Source: Actinomadura sp. 7K507 | GTDB taxonomy: Bacteria > Actinomycetota > Actinomycetes > Streptosporangiales > Streptosporangiaceae | Length of the DNA stretch: 35,493 nt | Reading direction: 5' to 3' | NCBI RefSeq assembly: GCF_004348425.1 | Contig: NZ_SMKK01000083.1 | Coordinates: forward strand, 1 to 35,493 | Part shown: positions 1-7,870 of the stretch, in pieces | How the letters are laid out: every line of letters begins with the position of its first letter | Numbering within the stretch: the first letter of the stretch is position 1 | Program-made: the position numbers and the translations under genes | The notes under the pieces: model-generated | The model's input: only the letters and a program-made list of their open reading frames with translations | Databases searched by the model: none | What the model was told of the DNA's origin: nothing

Positions 1-1
1 G

Positions 2-346
2 GCCGGGCTTGGGTCGGGGGCCGCCCTGCCGAACCTGGGCGAGTTCGCGCTCCAGGCGGCGCTTCTCAGCGACCAGGGTGGTGAGCGACTCCTCGTGGTC
101 GTCGCGGAGGTCCCGCAGGTCGCGGCGGGTGTGGATGCGGCGGACGGCGCCTGTGAAGGTGAGCGTCATCCCGGTGAAGAAGACGAGGGCCACGGCCGCG
201 CCGGCGAGGAAGACCTGCCATTGCTCGCTCACGCCGGGGACGGCCTGACCGAAGACGACGAGGTCCGCGGCCGCGGTGTTGTGGAGGACGACGCCGGCAC
301 CGGCGGCGATACCGGCCGCGACCAGCAGAAAACCGAGGAACATCAT
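2..346 (-). CDS. Small membrane protein with cytoplasmic coiled coil, C-terminus cut by window edge
   Basis: Reading the minus strand from ATG at 346 gives an open frame to the window edge (about 115 codons, no stop seen). The start is preceded by AGAGGAG eight bases upstream. The product begins MMFLGFLLVAAGIAAGAG, a first membrane span (residues about 3-22), followed by a short loop and a second span near residues 45-67 (VFLAGAAVALVFFTGM-like). A charged helix rich in Arg, Glu and Leu follows (about 70-110), likely a cytoplasmic coiled coil. The layout resembles small LapA-like envelope proteins, but I do not recognise a specific family. It is divergent from the HAD gene. Plus-strand ORFs here are out-of-phase shadows. 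Confidence 0.6.
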   Translation of the reverse strand, partial: MMFLGFLLVAAGIAAGAGVVLHNTAAADLVVFGQAVPGVSEQWQVFLAGAAVALVFFTGMTLTFTGAVRRIHTRRDLRDLRDDHEESLTTLVAEKRRLERELAQVRQGGPRPKPG

Positions 347-547
347 GGGCAGATCTCCTCTGCAGTGACTCCGGAGTGGGGGCGGAGGATCACCACCATG
401 CCAGACCGAAACTGGATCATGTCGTATTCGTCGGATAAATACAGGTCAGAGGGCATTCGTCCGAACCGATGCGCAAGGTTCCCTCTCGACAGCACCGGGT
501 AATGAACGTTGCCGGGAGGGATGCGCCGAGACCCCGTGGAGGAACCA

Positions 548-1207
548 ATGCCCGTGCAGGCCATCGTGTTCGACCTGGACGGCGTCCTGATCGACTCCGA
601 ACCCGTGTGGGAGGAGGTGCGGCGCGCCTACGTCGCGGACCGCGGCGGACGCTGGCTGCCCGACACCCAGGAACGCCTCATGGGCATGAGCACCGACGAG
701 TGGGCGCGCTACCTCGCCACCGACCTCATCGACGGCGTCACGCCGGACCAGGTCGCCTACGAGGTGATCGACCAGATGCTCCAGCGGTACGCGTCCGGGC
801 TGCCGCTGCTGCCGGGGGCCGAGACCGTCGTGCACCGGATGGCCGAGTACCGGCCGCTCGGCCTCGCCAGCTCGTCCCCGCGCGCCCTCATCGACGTCGT
901 GCTCGGCAAGCTCGGGGTGGACGGCCTGTTCCGCGCCACCGTGTCCACCGAGGAGGTCGACCGCGGCAAGCCCGAACCGGACGGGTACCTCACCGTGGCC
1001 GCCCAGCTGGACGTTCCGGGCAGCGCCTGCGTCGCCATCGAGGATTCGAGCAACGGGCTCCGCTCGGCGCACGCCGCCGGGATGACGGTGATCGCCATCC
1101 CTCGTCCGGCGCATCCGCCCGCGTCCGACGCGCTGGACCTGGCCGCGCACGTCGCCGGCGGCCTGGACGAGGTGACCCCGGAGCTGGTGGAGGTTATCCA
1201 CAGGTGA
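548..1207 (+). CDS. HAD-superfamily phosphatase (beta-phosphoglucomutase/sugar-phosphatase-like)
   Basis: This is a 219-residue cytoplasmic hydrolase of the haloacid dehalogenase superfamily, expected to remove phosphate from a small phosphorylated metabolite. All four HAD motifs are visible: FDLDG with nucleophile Asp9 and Asp11, a Ser/Thr motif at about 108-110 (SSSPR), Lys141 in GKPEPDGY, and the acidic pair Glu165-Asp166 in IEDSSNG. The helical cap between motifs I and II (about 16-90) matches the class of 2-deoxyglucose-6-phosphate and phosphoglycolate phosphatases; substrate cannot be fixed from sequence. I chose ATG 548 because GGAGG lies five bases upstream; an in-frame ATG at 509 lacks such a site and would add 13 unconserved-looking residues. 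recQ follows after 45 bases on the same strand. Confidence 0.85.
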   Translation: MPVQAIVFDLDGVLIDSEPVWEEVRRAYVADRGGRWLPDTQERLMGMSTDEWARYLATDLIDGVTPDQVAYEVIDQMLQRYASGLPLLPGAETVVHRMAEYRPLGLASSSPRALIDVVLGKLGVDGLFRATVSTEEVDRGKPEPDGYLTVAAQLDVPGSACVAIEDSSNGLRSAHAAGMTVIAIPRPAHPPASDALDLAAHVAGGLDEVTPELVEVIHR

Positions 1208-1252
1208 GGGTTCTCGGGGGCGGGCGTCGGCGGGCGCTCATAGTATGGGCCG

Positions 1253-3082
1253 ATGGCTTCCCCCGAGATCCCGGAGACTCTCGACACCCTGCGGCGCGTG
1301 TTCGGGTACGACGCGTTCCGGGACGGCCAGCGGCAGATCATCGAGCACGTGGTGGCCGGCGGGGACGCCCTCGTCCTGATGCCGACCGGCGGCGGCAAGT
1401 CGCTGTGCTACCAGATCCCGGCCCTCGTCCGGAAGGGCACCGGGATCGTCATCTCGCCGCTCATCGCCCTCATGCAGGACCAGGTGGACGCGCTGCGGGC
1501 GCTCGGCGTCCAGGCGGGCTTCCTCAACTCCACCCAGGACTTCGACGAACGCCGCGTCGTCGAAGCGCAGTTCGTCGCCGGCGAACTCGACCTGCTCTAC
1601 CTGGCGCCCGAACGGCTGAAGCTCGGCTCGACCGTCGAACTGCTCGACCGCGGCACGGTCTCGCTCTTCGCGATCGACGAGGCGCACTGCGTGTCGCAGT
1701 GGGGGCACGACTTCCGTCCCGACTACCTGATGCTGTCCGGCCTGCACGAACGCTGGCCCGACATCCCGCGCATCGCCCTCACCGCGACCGCCACCGAGGC
1801 GACCCGGGGCGAGATCGCTTCCCGCCTCCAGCTCGAGCGAGCCGAACACTTCGTCGCGAGCTTCGACCGACCCAACATCCAGTACCGGATCGAGCCGAAG
1901 ACCGAGGCCAAGCGCCAACTCCTGGGCCTGCTCCAGACCGAGCACAAGGGCGACGCCGGCATCGTCTACTGCCTGTCCCGCAACTCGGTGGAGAAGCACG
2001 CCGCGTTCCTCACCGAGAACGGCATCGAGGCCCTCCCCTACCACGCCGGCCTGGACGCGCGGACGCGCGCAACGAACCAGGCGCGCTTCCTGCGCGAGGA
2101 CGGCATGGTCATCGTCGCGACGATCGCGTTCGGCATGGGCATCGACAAACCCGACGTCCGCTTCGTCGCCCACCTGGACCTGCCCAAGTCCGTCGAGGGC
2201 TACTACCAGGAGACGGGACGCGCCGGGCGTGACGGCCTCCCGTCGACCGCCTGGCTCGCCTACGGCCTGCAAGACGTCGTCAACCTGCGCAAGATGATCG
2301 ACGGCGGCGAGGGCGACGCCGCGTTCCGCCGCCGCCAGGCCATGCACCTCGACTCCATGCTCGCCCTCTGCGAGACGGTCGAGTGCCGCCGCGTCCAGCT
2401 CCTGAACTACTTCGGCCAGTCCGGCGAGCCGTGCGGCAACTGCGACACGTGCCTGACGCCGCCCGAGACGTGGGACGCGACCGTCCCCGCCCAGAAGGTC
2501 CTGTCGGTGATCGTCCGGCTCGACCGGGAACGCCGCCAGAAGTTCGGCGCCGGGCACATCATCGACATCCTGCTCGGCAAGAAGAACGCCAAGGTCATCC
2601 AGTTCGACCACGACTCCCTGAAGCCCTTCGGGGTCGGCACCGAACTACGCGAGACCGAATGGCGCGGCGTCGTCCGCCAACTCCTCGCCCAGGGCCTGAT
2701 CGCCGTCGAGAGCAACCACGGCACGCTGCTCCAGACCGACGCGAGCGCCGGCGTCCTGCGCGGCGACCGCAAGGTCATGATGCGCCGCGAGCCGGAACGC
2801 CCCACCTCAAAGGCGGCGAAGGCCGCCAAGGAGCGCAAGGCCCCCGTGGACCTGCCCGGCGAGGCCATGCCGATCTTCGAACGCCTCCGCGCCTGGCGCG
2901 CCGCCACCGCCAAGGAACAGGGCGTCCCCGCCTACGTCATCTTCCACGACGCCACCCTCCGCGAGATCGCCACCGCCCTCCCCACGTCCCTCACCGAACT
3001 CGGCCACGTGAACGGCGTAGGCGAGAACAAACTCGCCAAATACGGAGACCAAGTCCTGGAAACCCTCACCTCAACCGACTAG
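1253..3082 (+). CDS. recQ: ATP-dependent DNA helicase RecQ
   Basis: A full-length 609-residue 3'-to-5' DNA helicase of the RecQ family, acting in recombination repair and resolution of unusual DNA structures. Visible in order: motif 0/Walker A (PTGGGKS, residues 44-50), DEAH box (142-145) followed by the RecQ-specific aromatic loop HCVSQWGHDFRP, motif VI QETGRAGRDG, the zinc site (ECRRVQLLNYF and CGNCDTC), a winged-helix RQC region, and a C-terminal HRDC domain (about 525-600) ending in a GVGENKLAKYG hairpin. Length and domain order are those of intact bacterial RecQ. The ATG at 1253 lacks a strong ribosome site but starts right before the conserved region, and no better start precedes it in frame. 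It probably shares a transcript with the HAD gene. Confidence 0.95.
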   Translation: MASPEIPETLDTLRRVFGYDAFRDGQRQIIEHVVAGGDALVLMPTGGGKSLCYQIPALVRKGTGIVISPLIALMQDQVDALRALGVQAGFLNSTQDFDERRVVEAQFVAGELDLLYLAPERLKLGSTVELLDRGTVSLFAIDEAHCVSQWGHDFRPDYLMLSGLHERWPDIPRIALTATATEATRGEIASRLQLERAEHFVASFDRPNIQYRIEPKTEAKRQLLGLLQTEHKGDAGIVYCLSRNSVEKHAAFLTENGIEALPYHAGLDARTRATNQARFLREDGMVIVATIAFGMGIDKPDVRFVAHLDLPKSVEGYYQETGRAGRDGLPSTAWLAYGLQDVVNLRKMIDGGEGDAAFRRRQAMHLDSMLALCETVECRRVQLLNYFGQSGEPCGNCDTCLTPPETWDATVPAQKVLSVIVRLDRERRQKFGAGHIIDILLGKKNAKVIQFDHDSLKPFGVGTELRETEWRGVVRQLLAQGLIAVESNHGTLLQTDASAGVLRGDRKVMMRREPERPTSKAAKAAKERKAPVDLPGEAMPIFERLRAWRAATAKEQGVPAYVIFHDATLREIATALPTSLTELGHVNGVGENKLAKYGDQVLETLTSTD

Positions 3083-3104
3083 CCCAGCCGCAGACCACCC
3101 CCCG

Positions 3105-3460
3105 CACGAGCTGCGCACCCCCACAGCCGGTCCCCGCCGACCCGGACCGTCCACTCAGGCTCGACGCCCCCGACACGCTGCTGACAACAGTGGACGAATC
3201 ACGAATACGCCAGGTTTTCGCAAATCTTCTGGCCAATGTCCACGCCCATACACCTCCCAGAACCTCGGCGATCATTCACCTCAAACCAGGCATTATCGAA
3301 GTGACCGACGCTTCCACCGAACCGAGCACAGCACCACCGGCACGGGTCTCGACCTCCCGACCATCGCCGCCATAGCCGCAGCTCACGGCGGCTGTGCCGA
3401 GGTCTTCCCGGCACCGTCCCAGGGGCCGCCCGTCCGGATCCCCTCCCGCACTCCGTCAAT
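3105..3460 (+). pseudogene. Decayed sensor histidine kinase (H-box and ATPase remnants)
   Basis: No intact ORF lies here, but pieces of a histidine kinase can be read in order in two frames. At 3105 the H-box HELRTPT is encoded in frame 3. From about 3130 frame 1 reads DRPLRLDAP...DESRIRQVFANLLANVHAHTP, which is the N-box of a HATPase_c domain. At 3336 frame 3 resumes with TGTGLDLPTIAAIAAAHGG, the G2 region, and a last strand before 3460. The segment between H-box and N-box is much shorter than in real kinases, so an internal deletion as well as frameshifts is implied. The motif set is characteristic; exact ends are uncertain. Confidence 0.6.
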
Positions 3461-3543
3461 TCCGTTCAAAACTGGGCCGATAGCGGGAAACATCCATAAA
3501 CCGGGGCAGACTTACGGTCGAATTGCCACACCTAGGAGGCACC

Positions 3544-4173
3544 ATGTCTCAGGTCGAGCAAGAATCCCGGACACAACCCACAGTCGCGGACCCCGTCCCT
3601 CTGGGCCTGGCGGCCCTGGCCGTGACCATGTTCCTCTTCTCCGCCAAGAACGCCGGCTGGACCAACGGCACCGACGCCTGGCTGGGCTACGCCCTCGCCT
3701 ACGGCGGCCTCGTCCAACTGCTCGCGGGCATGTGGGAGTTCCGCAACAGGAACGTCTTCTGGGCCACGGCCTTCTCGTCCTTCGGAGGCTTCTGGCTCGG
3801 CCTCGGCCTCTACGTCGTACTGCTCGCCGGCGCCACGAACCCCGCACAGCAGGCCAACGACATCGGCTGGATCCTGCTCGCGTTCGCGATCTTCAACGCG
3901 TACATGCTGCTGTGGAGCACACAGATCAACCAAGCCGTCCTCGCCGTCTTCCTGACCCTGGAGGCCACGCTGATCATCCTGCTCATCGGCAACCTCGCCA
4001 CCAGCGAGATCACCATCAAGATCGGCGGCTACCTGGGCGTCCTGACCGCCATCTGCGCCTGGTACGCGTCCGCCGCGGGGCTGGCCAACAGCATGCTCGG
4101 CCGGACGGTCCTGAACGTCGGCGAACCCGTCCTCAAACACCTCATCCCCGACACCAGGCCCCGCCAACACTGA
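3544..4173 (+). CDS. satP: Acetate uptake transporter, GPR1/FUN34/YaaH (SatP) family
   Basis: A 209-residue integral membrane protein with six predicted spans, of the succinate-acetate permease family that imports acetate in symport with protons. The family signature near the N-terminus is present (DPVPLGLAALAVTMFLFSA, about residues 18-36), as is the long FWATAFSSFGGFWLGLGL region. Length matches intact family members. ATG 3544 is preceded by AGGAGG at 3534-3539, a near-ideal site; the longer ORF start at 3523 falls before this site and is not used. The gene stands alone behind the kinase relic and ends before a hairpin at 4304-4330. Confidence 0.88.
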   Translation: MSQVEQESRTQPTVADPVPLGLAALAVTMFLFSAKNAGWTNGTDAWLGYALAYGGLVQLLAGMWEFRNRNVFWATAFSSFGGFWLGLGLYVVLLAGATNPAQQANDIGWILLAFAIFNAYMLLWSTQINQAVLAVFLTLEATLIILLIGNLATSEITIKIGGYLGVLTAICAWYASAAGLANSMLGRTVLNVGEPVLKHLIPDTRPRQH

Positions 4174-4303
4174 CCCCACACCCACCCAGGCCAATCCCAG
4201 CGCCCATCTCCGCGATGCACGCGCCCCCGGAAGACCTCCGGCCCCTCCCCGAAGCCCCCCAGAGATCACCCGCGTCCGGACGCTCCTACACAAGCCCACC
4301 TAT

Positions 4304-4330
4304 ACGGGCCCAGAGCTCATCCGGGCCCGT
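4304..4330. terminator. GC-rich hairpin between convergent genes
   Basis: ACGGGCCC (4304-4311) and its reverse complement GGGCCCGT (4323-4330) can form a perfect 8-bp stem with an 11-base loop. It lies about 130 bases after satP and between convergently read genes. There is no U-run, so termination is an inference. Confidence 0.4.
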
Positions 4331-4441
4331 CTGCCACTTCCAAGATCGTCCGCCCCGGGAAGAGGCCTGGCAACCGTTCACCCGACGCGCGGGTCAGCAT
4401 CGCACGGTGATGAGGAAGGCGGTCAGGTCCCGAGCCCCAAG

Positions 4442-4726
4442 TTATGCGGCGGCCGCGGACGGCGGGGCGTCCAGCCCCAGCAACGCCGCCGCGCAGCCGA
4501 GCAAAGCTGCCCGAAGCAGCGCCGCCGCTCCGGCGGTCGCGGCGGAGCCCAGGGAGGCGCACATCCAACGCGGGCGGCGTGCCCGCCTGCGCCACTCAAC
4601 CCAAGCGATGGCCGCCGAGGCCGAGACCGCAGCCTGGGCAAGCTGCCAGAGCACCTCAGGATGATCAACCCGGCCAGAAGGTGTAGAGATCCGCCCAGCA
4701 CTTGCCGCCCGCGACACGCCGATCAC
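4442..4726 (-). CDS. Hydrophobic protein, possible ABC permease remnant
   Basis: The GTG start at 4726 overlaps the TGA that ends the ABC ATPase remnant (GTGA junction), so the two were probably translated as one operon. The 94-residue product starts MIGVSRAASAG, contains an Ala-rich amphipathic stretch and a hydrophobic segment (AGAAALLRAALLGCAAALLG, about 65-84), and ends in an Ala/Pro tail. I do not recognise the family. A membrane partner of the upstream ATPase is the natural reading from context, but it is short for a permease and may itself be truncated. Confidence 0.35.
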   Translation of the reverse strand: MIGVSRAASAGRISTPSGRVDHPEVLWQLAQAAVSASAAIAWVEWRRRARRPRWMCASLGSAATAGAAALLRAALLGCAAALLGLDAPPSAAAA

Positions 4727-5066
4727 GCAAGCTCCAGAGCAACTCGGCGGACGCTACAGGCGACTTCCAGATCGTGCGTCGCAATCACCACGGTGCCGCC
4801 CTCGGCGGCGCTGCCGTCCAGGATCGACGCCCGCCGTCCACGGAACACCGGGCCGAGGCCGCGTTCCGGCTCGTCCAGCAGGAGCAGCCGACTCGGACAG
4901 CCCAGCCCCGTCGCCAGCGAAAACTAGGTCGACAGCGACAACGGCGCATGTCCGCATGGCCCGTGAGGTCGAACAGTTCCAGCGCCTCACCGATCTCTAG
5001 GCGGGTCGAACGGTACACGCCACGCCCCAACACTCCAGGTGCTCAACCCCAGGGTGTGGAGCAATG
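4723..5066 (-). pseudogene. ABC transporter ATP-binding subunit remnant
   Basis: Reading the minus strand from the IS256 left end, shifting frames give TRLEIGEALELFDLTGHADMRR and then LLLLDEPERGLGPVFRGRR followed by GGTVVIATHDLEVA and RVALELA-stop. These are the Walker B/D-loop (LLLLDEP), the H-loop (ATHDLE) and the last strand of an ABC ATPase of drug-export style. Walker A and the signature motif are gone: the 5' part is cut at the IS256 boundary and the middle is frameshifted. The stop TGA (4723-4725) overlaps the following GTG start. Confidence 0.55.
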
Positions 5067-5070
5067 CTTG

Positions 5071-5083
5071 AGACCTGTGGATC
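5071..5083 (+). repeat. IS256 left terminal inverted repeat
   Basis: AGACCTGTGGATC, exact reverse complement of 6905-6917. Confidence 0.8.
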
Positions 5084-5169
5084 TACGGGAAGGGGGTGTA
5101 GCTTCCCGCAGATCACGACTCATCTCAAGCATGACCGAGGCGCCAACGTCGGTCGGGAAGGCACACCCG

Positions 5170-6425
5170 ATGCTCACCGTGGTTCCTGACCCGTCCGGCC
5201 GAGACCACGGCGGCGACGCTGGCGGACCTTCGTCGCTGATCGATGAGATCGTACGGGAGGGGGCCCGCCGGATACTCGCTGAAGCTCTGCAGGCCGAGGT
5301 CGAGGCCTACATCGCCCGGTTCGCCGAGGAGCGAAACGAGCGGGGCCGTCGCCCGGTCGTGCGGAACGGCTCGCACCAGCCGCGTGAGGTCCTGACCTCG
5401 GCGGGTGCGATCGAGGTGCGGGCGCCGCGGGTCAACGACAAGCGCGTCGACCCCGAGACCGGGGAGCGGCAGCGGTTCTCCTCGGCGATCCTGCCGCCGT
5501 GGTGCCGCAAGACCCCGAAGGTCAGCAAGGTGCTGCCGCTGGTCTACCTGCACGGCCTGCCGACGGGCGACTTCGTGCCCGCCCTCGGCCAGTTCCTCGG
5601 CAGTTCAGCCGGGTTGTCGGCGCCGGTCATCGCCAAGCCGACCGAGCAGCGGAAGGCCGAGCAGCGGACGTTCGCCGCCCGTGATCTCGCCGGGGTCGAC
5701 CACGTCTACCTGTGGGCCGACGGGATCCACGTCAACATCCGGCTTGAGGAACACAAACTCTGCCTGCTCGTCATGATCGGAGTCCGTGCCGACGGCCGCA
5801 AGGAACTCATCGCGCCGGCCGACGGCTACCGGGAGTCGACCGAGTCATGGGCCGACTTGCTCCGCGACCGCAAGCGGCGCGGGAGGGGCGCCCCCGTGCT
5901 CGCGGCCGGCGACGGCGCACTGGGCTTCTGGAACGCGCTCGCGGAGGTGTTTCCGCAGGCCAAGACCCAAAGATGAACGTGCTCGGCGCGTTGCCGAGGT
6001 CGGCGCACCCCGGCGCGAAGAAGCAGCTAGCGGAGATACGGAACGCCCAGGACAGAACCCACGCCCTGCGCGCGGTGAAGGAGTTCGAGGCCGCCTACGG
6101 CATCAAGCATCCCAAGGACCTCGCCAAGATCAGCGATGACCTCGACGAACTGCTCTCGTTCTACGACCATCCCGCCGAGCACTGGCAGCATCTGCGGACC
6201 ACGAACCCGATCGAGTCGACGTTCGCGACCGTCCGACACCGCACCAAGGTCACCAAGGGGCCCGGCTCCCGGACCGCCGGCCTGGCCATGGCGTTCAAGC
6301 TCATCGAGTCCGCCCAAGCCCGGTGGCGCGCCGTCAACGCACCCCATCTGGTCGCCCTCGTCCGTTCCGACGCGCAGTCCAAGGAAGGCAAGCTCGTCGA
6401 GCGGCCGGACGGGATCGCGGCATGA
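5170..6425 (+). pseudogene. IS256/Mutator-type transposase, inactivated by a 16-nt deletion
   Basis: The N-terminal two thirds (to 5976) read as an IS256 transposase: SLIDEIVREGARRILAEALQ, RNGSHQPREVLT, then first catalytic Asp in LWADGIHVNI and second Asp in AAGDGALGFW. The frame then breaks after QAKTQR and resumes at about 5972 with NVLGALPRSAHPGAKK, including the catalytic Glu in TTNPIESTFATVRHRT and a normal C-terminus at 6425. The missing piece corresponds to the family's CWVHK segment. The frame change fits a 16-nt loss, and a 6-bp AAGATG repeat could have mediated it (inference, since the parent copy is not present). ATG 5170 has GGGAAGG eight bases upstream; ATG 5131 is an alternative. 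Confidence 0.85.
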
Positions 6426-6901
6426 CCAGCCCGCACATCGACCAAGAGCCCGACGAGCACCGCCGCTACCGCCGCTACCTCCAACTCCTGGAAGAAGTCA
6501 CCGAAACCGACGAGACCCAACTGGTGACCACCGTCCTACGCGACCAGGACGCAACGATGGCCGAGGCGGCAGTCAACCACCACCTGGAACGCCGCGCAGC
6601 CCAACTGCTCACCGACCCGGCATTCACCACCTGGGCCCAGGCCCTGGCCACAGCGATCACAGACCGCCCCTTCCTCATCCGCCGTCTGCACGAGTGGACC
6701 CTGCTCAGAACGATCGCGCTGGACGAACCATGGACCGCCCAAGAGCTCACCACAGCTACCGACTGGCTCCAGCGCACGGCCGCGTCGTCACAGCTCATCA
6801 CCTCACGCCACGCCCTCAGCCTGCTCGCTGAGCAGGGACGAACCCGCCGAGTTCGCACCACAGCAGACCGCCGACTGCATCAGCCAGACCAGCCACGTTG
6901 A
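6422..6901 (+). CDS. Hypothetical protein carried inside the IS256 element
   Basis: A 159-residue ORF whose ATG overlaps the transposase stop (ATGA) and whose TGA lies four bases inside the right inverted repeat, so it belongs to the element. The product starts MTSPHIDQEPDEHRRYRRYLQ and is mainly charged helix with regular Leu/Ala spacing (LLEEVTETDE, NHHLERRAAQLL, RRLHEWTLLRTIAL), and ends in an Arg-rich tail. No membrane span or catalytic motif is visible and I do not recognise the family. Translational coupling suggests a transposition accessory or regulatory role (inference). Confidence 0.6.
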   Translation: MTSPHIDQEPDEHRRYRRYLQLLEEVTETDETQLVTTVLRDQDATMAEAAVNHHLERRAAQLLTDPAFTTWAQALATAITDRPFLIRRLHEWTLLRTIALDEPWTAQELTTATDWLQRTAASSQLITSRHALSLLAEQGRTRRVRTTADRRLHQPDQPR

Positions 6902-6904
6902 CCT

Positions 6905-6917
6905 GATCCACAGGTCT
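6905..6917 (-). repeat. IS256 right terminal inverted repeat
   Basis: GATCCACAGGTCT, exact reverse complement of 5071-5083. Confidence 0.8.
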
Positions 6918-7188
6918 TGAGAATTCCTCAGGGGTGCGGTCACTGGCATCCACATGAGCTGCGGCACTCGGGCGCTTCGCTGATACTGGCTCAAGGGACG
7001 CCGTTGCGCGTCGTCTCCGAGATCCTCGGCACACGTCCATCGCGATCACCAAAGACGTCTATGGACATCTACCCGTCGACGACACGCGGGCGGCGGCTGA
7101 GGCGCTGAGCGGCGCCCTCTTCTGGCCTCGTGGCTCCCATGGCGCACACAAAAGCCCTCTCCCATCATCGGAAGAGGGCTTGAGCTGA
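6918..7188 (+). pseudogene. Tyrosine integrase C-terminal fragment at tRNA-Arg
   Basis: Just right of the IS256 end the sequence reads HWHPHELRHSGASLILAQGTPLRVVSEILG, the box II region of a phage/actinomycete integrative-element integrase with the His-x-x-Arg catalytic pair. A single missing base near 7030 breaks the frame; restoring it gives HTSIAITKDVYGHLPVDDTRAAAEALSGALF with the conserved His and catalytic Tyr (DVYGHL). The restored frame stops at 7186-7188, one base before the tRNA-Arg 3' end. The N-terminal and core parts are absent, cut at the IS256 boundary. The gene points into the tRNA 3' end, the usual place for an integrase beside its attachment site. Confidence 0.8.
7152..7181 (-). 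terminator. Rho-independent terminator of tRNA-Arg
   Basis: A 9-bp perfect stem (AAGCCCTCT at 7152-7160 with AGAGGGCTT at 7173-7181) followed on the minus strand by TTTTGTGTG. It lies eight bases beyond the tRNA-Arg 3' end in its reading direction. It also overlaps the 3' end of the integrase relic. Confidence 0.7.
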
Positions 7189-7189
7189 G

Positions 7190-7262
7190 CGCACCCGAAG
7201 GGATTCGAACCCCTAACCTTCTGATCCGTAGTCAGATGCTCTATCCGTTGAGCTACGGGTGC
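7190..7262 (-). tRNA. tRNA-Arg (anticodon ACG)
   Basis: The minus strand folds as a 73-nt cloverleaf: acceptor GCACCCG with CGGGTGC, D-arm GCTC...GAGC, anticodon stem TCTGA/TCAGA with loop CTACGGA (anticodon ACG), T-arm AGGGG-TTCGAAT-CCCTT. CCA is not encoded. An integrase relic abuts its 3' end, marking it as a former integration site. Confidence 0.95.
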
Positions 7263-7729
7263 CTGCCGGGTTTACTGTACCGGCTCCACAGACCCGATCG
7301 CGAATCGATTGGCCTGGACGCGGGAGGTCACTATGACGTCCGTCACAGCGCTCGCTGCGTTGAGCGTACGCCGCAAGAGTGATCGAGCCAGGAGCGACCC
7401 TGCAAGGTCGGTCTTCGTCCGCCCGTACTCACAGGGACCCCGCGACACCAGCATGCACGAACATCCGGCTGCGATGGGTGAGCTCCGGCAGCACGAACCC
7501 GCACCAGCCTGACGCCGCTGCCATACGGCGGCGCGAACGGCCTGGCTGAAGCCTGCCGTGCCCCGCCTCACGGATCGCGGCGGCTTGCTCTTTGCGGCAC
7601 CAGGAGCGGACATCCGGCTGATTGTCTTCGCATAGCAGCGGCGTCACGGACTATGCTGCTTGGACCCACGGGCCAGACTTTGCCGGTAGACGAGCCGAAC
7701 CGGTAGCCTGTCTGGGCCTGACGGCTACT
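7263..7729. other. Inter-tRNA region, no recognisable gene
   Basis: This stretch between the two divergent tRNA genes must hold their promoters. Short ORFs on both strands (up to 113 codons on the minus strand, 7272-7613) have Arg/Ser-rich composition without domain motifs or ribosome sites. I see no gene I can support. Confidence 0.5.
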
Positions 7730-7818
7730 GGAGGATTCGCCTAGTCCGGTCTATGGCGCCGCACTGCTAATGCGGTTTGGGTGCAAGCCCATCCGGGGTT
7801 CAAATCCCCGATCCTCCG
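7730..7818 (+). tRNA. tRNA-Ser (anticodon GCT)
   Basis: An 89-nt cloverleaf with acceptor GGAGGAT/ATCCTCC, anticodon stem CCGCA/TGCGG and loop CTGCTAA (anticodon GCT), a long class II variable arm (TTTGGGTGCAAGCCCATC) and T-arm CGGGG-TTCAAAT-CCCCG. CCA is not encoded. A second integrase relic points at its 3' end from the right. Confidence 0.95.
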
Positions 7819-7829
7819 CCTCTGACCAG

Positions 7830-7870
7830 CGCCTCCGCTGAGGACTACCATCCTCGGCGGGGGCGTTTTT
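7830..7870 (+). terminator. Rho-independent terminator of tRNA-Ser
   Basis: A 15-bp stem (7830-7844 with 7851-7865, two G-T pairs) closing a 6-base loop, followed by TTTTT at 7866-7870, eleven bases after the tRNA-Ser 3' end. Confidence 0.85.

Larger units (their letters stand above)
5071..6917 (+). mobile_element. IS256-family insertion element with cargo ORF (1847 bp)
   Basis: The element is bounded by perfect 13-bp inverted repeats, AGACCTGTGGATC at 5071-5083 and its reverse complement at 6905-6917. Inside are a Mutator/IS256-type transposase (broken) and a second ORF that ends four bases before the right repeat. No 8-9 bp direct target duplication is visible, and the flanks differ: an ABC-transporter remnant on the left and an integrase remnant on the right. 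This suggests that flanking DNA was lost or that two copies recombined. It is longer than the usual 1.3-1.5 kb of the family because of the extra ORF. Confidence 0.8.

Noticed and set aside
95..502. Plus-strand ORFs at the left edge
   Set aside because: They are shadows of the minus-strand membrane protein, which has a ribosome site and clear hydrophobic spans.
4702..5130. N-terminal 143-codon extension of the IS256 transposase frame
   Set aside because: It lies largely outside the inverted repeats and opposite the ABC remnant, with no transposase similarity.
5062..6926. Target-site duplication for the IS256 element
   Set aside because: The nine bases on each side (CAATGCTTG and TGAGAATTC) do not match.
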